This document shows positions 32,346 to 33,034 of a stretch of DNA of 33,034 nt, one piece after another (within the stretch, counting starts at the first letter, position 1; the number at the start of each line of letters is the position of its first letter). A model generated the notes under the pieces. It searched no databases. It worked only from the letters and a program-made list of their open reading frames with translations, and was not told the DNA's origin. The position numbers and the translations under genes are program-made. The DNA lies in assembly GCA_027622655.1 (NCBI GenBank), contig JAQBYI010000037.1, positions 1 through 33,034 on the forward strand, written 5' to 3'. The DNA comes from Gemmatimonadota bacterium. GTDB taxonomy: Bacteria; Gemmatimonadota; Gemmatimonadetes; Gemmatimonadales; Gemmatimonadaceae.

Positions 32346-32361
32346 TGTGAATAATTTCACA
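32346..32361. promoter_or_regulatory. CRP-type palindromic operator
   Basis: TGTGA-ATAATT-TCACA, a perfect TGTGA-N6-TCACA, the consensus of CRP-family regulators. It lies about 70 bp before the start of the copper-protein gene. A weak downstream promoter guess is TTCGCG (32370) and TATGAC (32392), which would place the operator at about -50. Which Crp/Fnr family member binds is unknown, since none is encoded in the window. Confidence 0.6.
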
Positions 32362-32432
32362 TTCTCGGCTTCGCGAGTCAGCGGGCCCAGATATGACAGC
32401 TAAACCAAACGGTCACTGGAGGATTCAGGAAA

Positions 32433-32936
32433 ATGAAGTTCAAGGGAATCGCGCTCGTCGCGAGCGTACTGGTGTTAGGCGCGTGCGGCGGTGGCGAGAC
32501 GACGGCCGAAGCGCCTGCGGCTGCTCCGGCTGCCGCTCCGGCTGCAACTCCCGCTGGCGGAGCGATGGCGTCCGGAACGGCGATGCCGATTACGGGCAAG
32601 ATGATCGAAATCAGGATGGTCGGTGATGCGAAGGGATACCGATACGAGCCGGCTATTGTCAGCGCCCAGGTCGGCGACGGACTGAAGTTCCTCATGGAAT
32701 CGGGCGGCCCACACAACGTGGCGTTCGAAGCGTCGATGATTCCAGCTGGTTCGGCCGCGCAGCTCGATGCCAACTTCGGCACCGACAAGATCGGCACCAT
32801 GTCGAGCGGCCTGAAGATGGCTCCAGGCGAGTCGATCACGATCTCGCTTGGCGGGCTCCCTGCTGGTGTGTATGAGTTCAACTGCACGCCGCACCTCGCG
32901 ATGAACATGAAGGGTACGCTCACAATCACACCGTAA
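32433..32936 (+). CDS. Plastocyanin-like blue-copper lipoprotein
   Basis: A small type 1 copper electron carrier, 167 aa, anchored by a lipid. The lipobox LVLGAC gives lipidated Cys18, followed by an Ala/Pro-rich linker (about 25-45). The cupredoxin domain begins near residue 55. Copper ligands are visible: His94 in GGPHNVAF, and Cys151, His154 and Met159 in FNCTPHLAMNMKG, with the spacing of plastocyanins (C-x2-H-x4-M). It should shuttle electrons at the outside of the inner membrane or in the periplasm, as in respiration. ATG 32433 has GGAGG about 10 nt upstream. It stands alone, with a CRP-type operator before and a strong terminator after. Confidence 0.93.
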   Translation: MKFKGIALVASVLVLGACGGGETTAEAPAAAPAAAPAATPAGGAMASGTAMPITGKMIEIRMVGDAKGYRYEPAIVSAQVGDGLKFLMESGGPHNVAFEASMIPAGSAAQLDANFGTDKIGTMSSGLKMAPGESITISLGGLPAGVYEFNCTPHLAMNMKGTLTITP

Positions 32937-32961
32937 TCTGATTCTTTGTGATCTTTTGGTT

Positions 32962-33000
32962 GCAGGCGCCCGGCTTCTTGCCGGGCGCCTGCTTTTTTTC
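32962..33000 (+). terminator. Intrinsic terminator of the copper-protein gene
   Basis: A perfect 13-bp stem, GCAGGCGCCCGGC and its complement, around the 5-nt loop TTCTT, followed by seven T residues. It starts 26 bp after the stop codon and is a classical rho-independent terminator. Confidence 0.95.
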
Positions 33001-33034
33001 TGGCTCCGACGGCCTTTGTATCTCATATCGGCTC

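Overview
The window looks like a chromosomal segment of a Gram-negative-type bacterium of moderately high G+C. My best guess is Gemmatimonadota or a close relative. The guess rests on the mix of a GWxTD-motif lipoprotein, several exported metallopeptidases (M1 and paired M16), many lipoproteins with short Gly/Ala/Pro linkers, and a chromosomal parABS locus beside mnmG. It is an inference from gene content, since there is no rRNA gene in the window. I found no tRNA or rRNA gene, insertion sequence, prophage or CRISPR array.

Layout. At 115-2520 a soluble Ser/Thr protein kinase (-) diverges from a GWxTD lipoprotein gene (+), which is followed 9 bp later by polA (2530-5373) and a type IV pilin-like gene (5584-6000). 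A small tentative ORF (5991-6302) then meets a long minus-strand block. Read in its own direction, that block runs mnmG (18609-16723), a GT-C membrane glycosyltransferase, a parS site, parA, parB, a small membrane coiled-coil protein, a bactofilin, and then a five-gene, fully overlapping nucleoside-type ABC transporter operon (BMP-family lipoprotein, Nif3-like protein, double ATPase, two permeases) ending at 6285.

Right of mnmG are a small conserved-looking ORF (+), an exported dienelactone-hydrolase-like lipoprotein (-), an HTH/AT-hook/nucleotidyltransferase-like protein (-) beside an A+T-rich stretch, and a YheT-type hydrolase (-). Next come an ArsC/Spx-like gene overlapping terC (+), and an operon of tag (DNA glycosylase) with an exported M1 aminopeptidase (-). 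A winged-helix gene overlaps a degenerate AbiEii-like nucleotidyltransferase gene (+); murB (-) follows. Two overlapping exported M16 genes (+) have complementary active-site halves. Last is a blue-copper lipoprotein preceded by a perfect CRP-type palindrome and followed by a textbook terminator.

How the genes work together. parA, parB, parS, the membrane coiled-coil protein and the bactofilin look like a chromosome-segregation module attached to a membrane or cytoskeletal scaffold. The BMP/ABC operon should import nucleosides or related ligands. The M1 and M16 enzymes suggest extracytoplasmic peptide degradation.

The least explained items are: the two-gene winged-helix/degenerate-nucleotidyltransferase cassette, with a perfect 7-3-7 palindrome over its start codon (27232-28480); the fused HTH/AT-hook/nucleotidyltransferase-like protein at 20103-20978; the ParABS/bactofilin gene fusion of contexts; and a DNA polymerase I whose proofreading residues appear lost.
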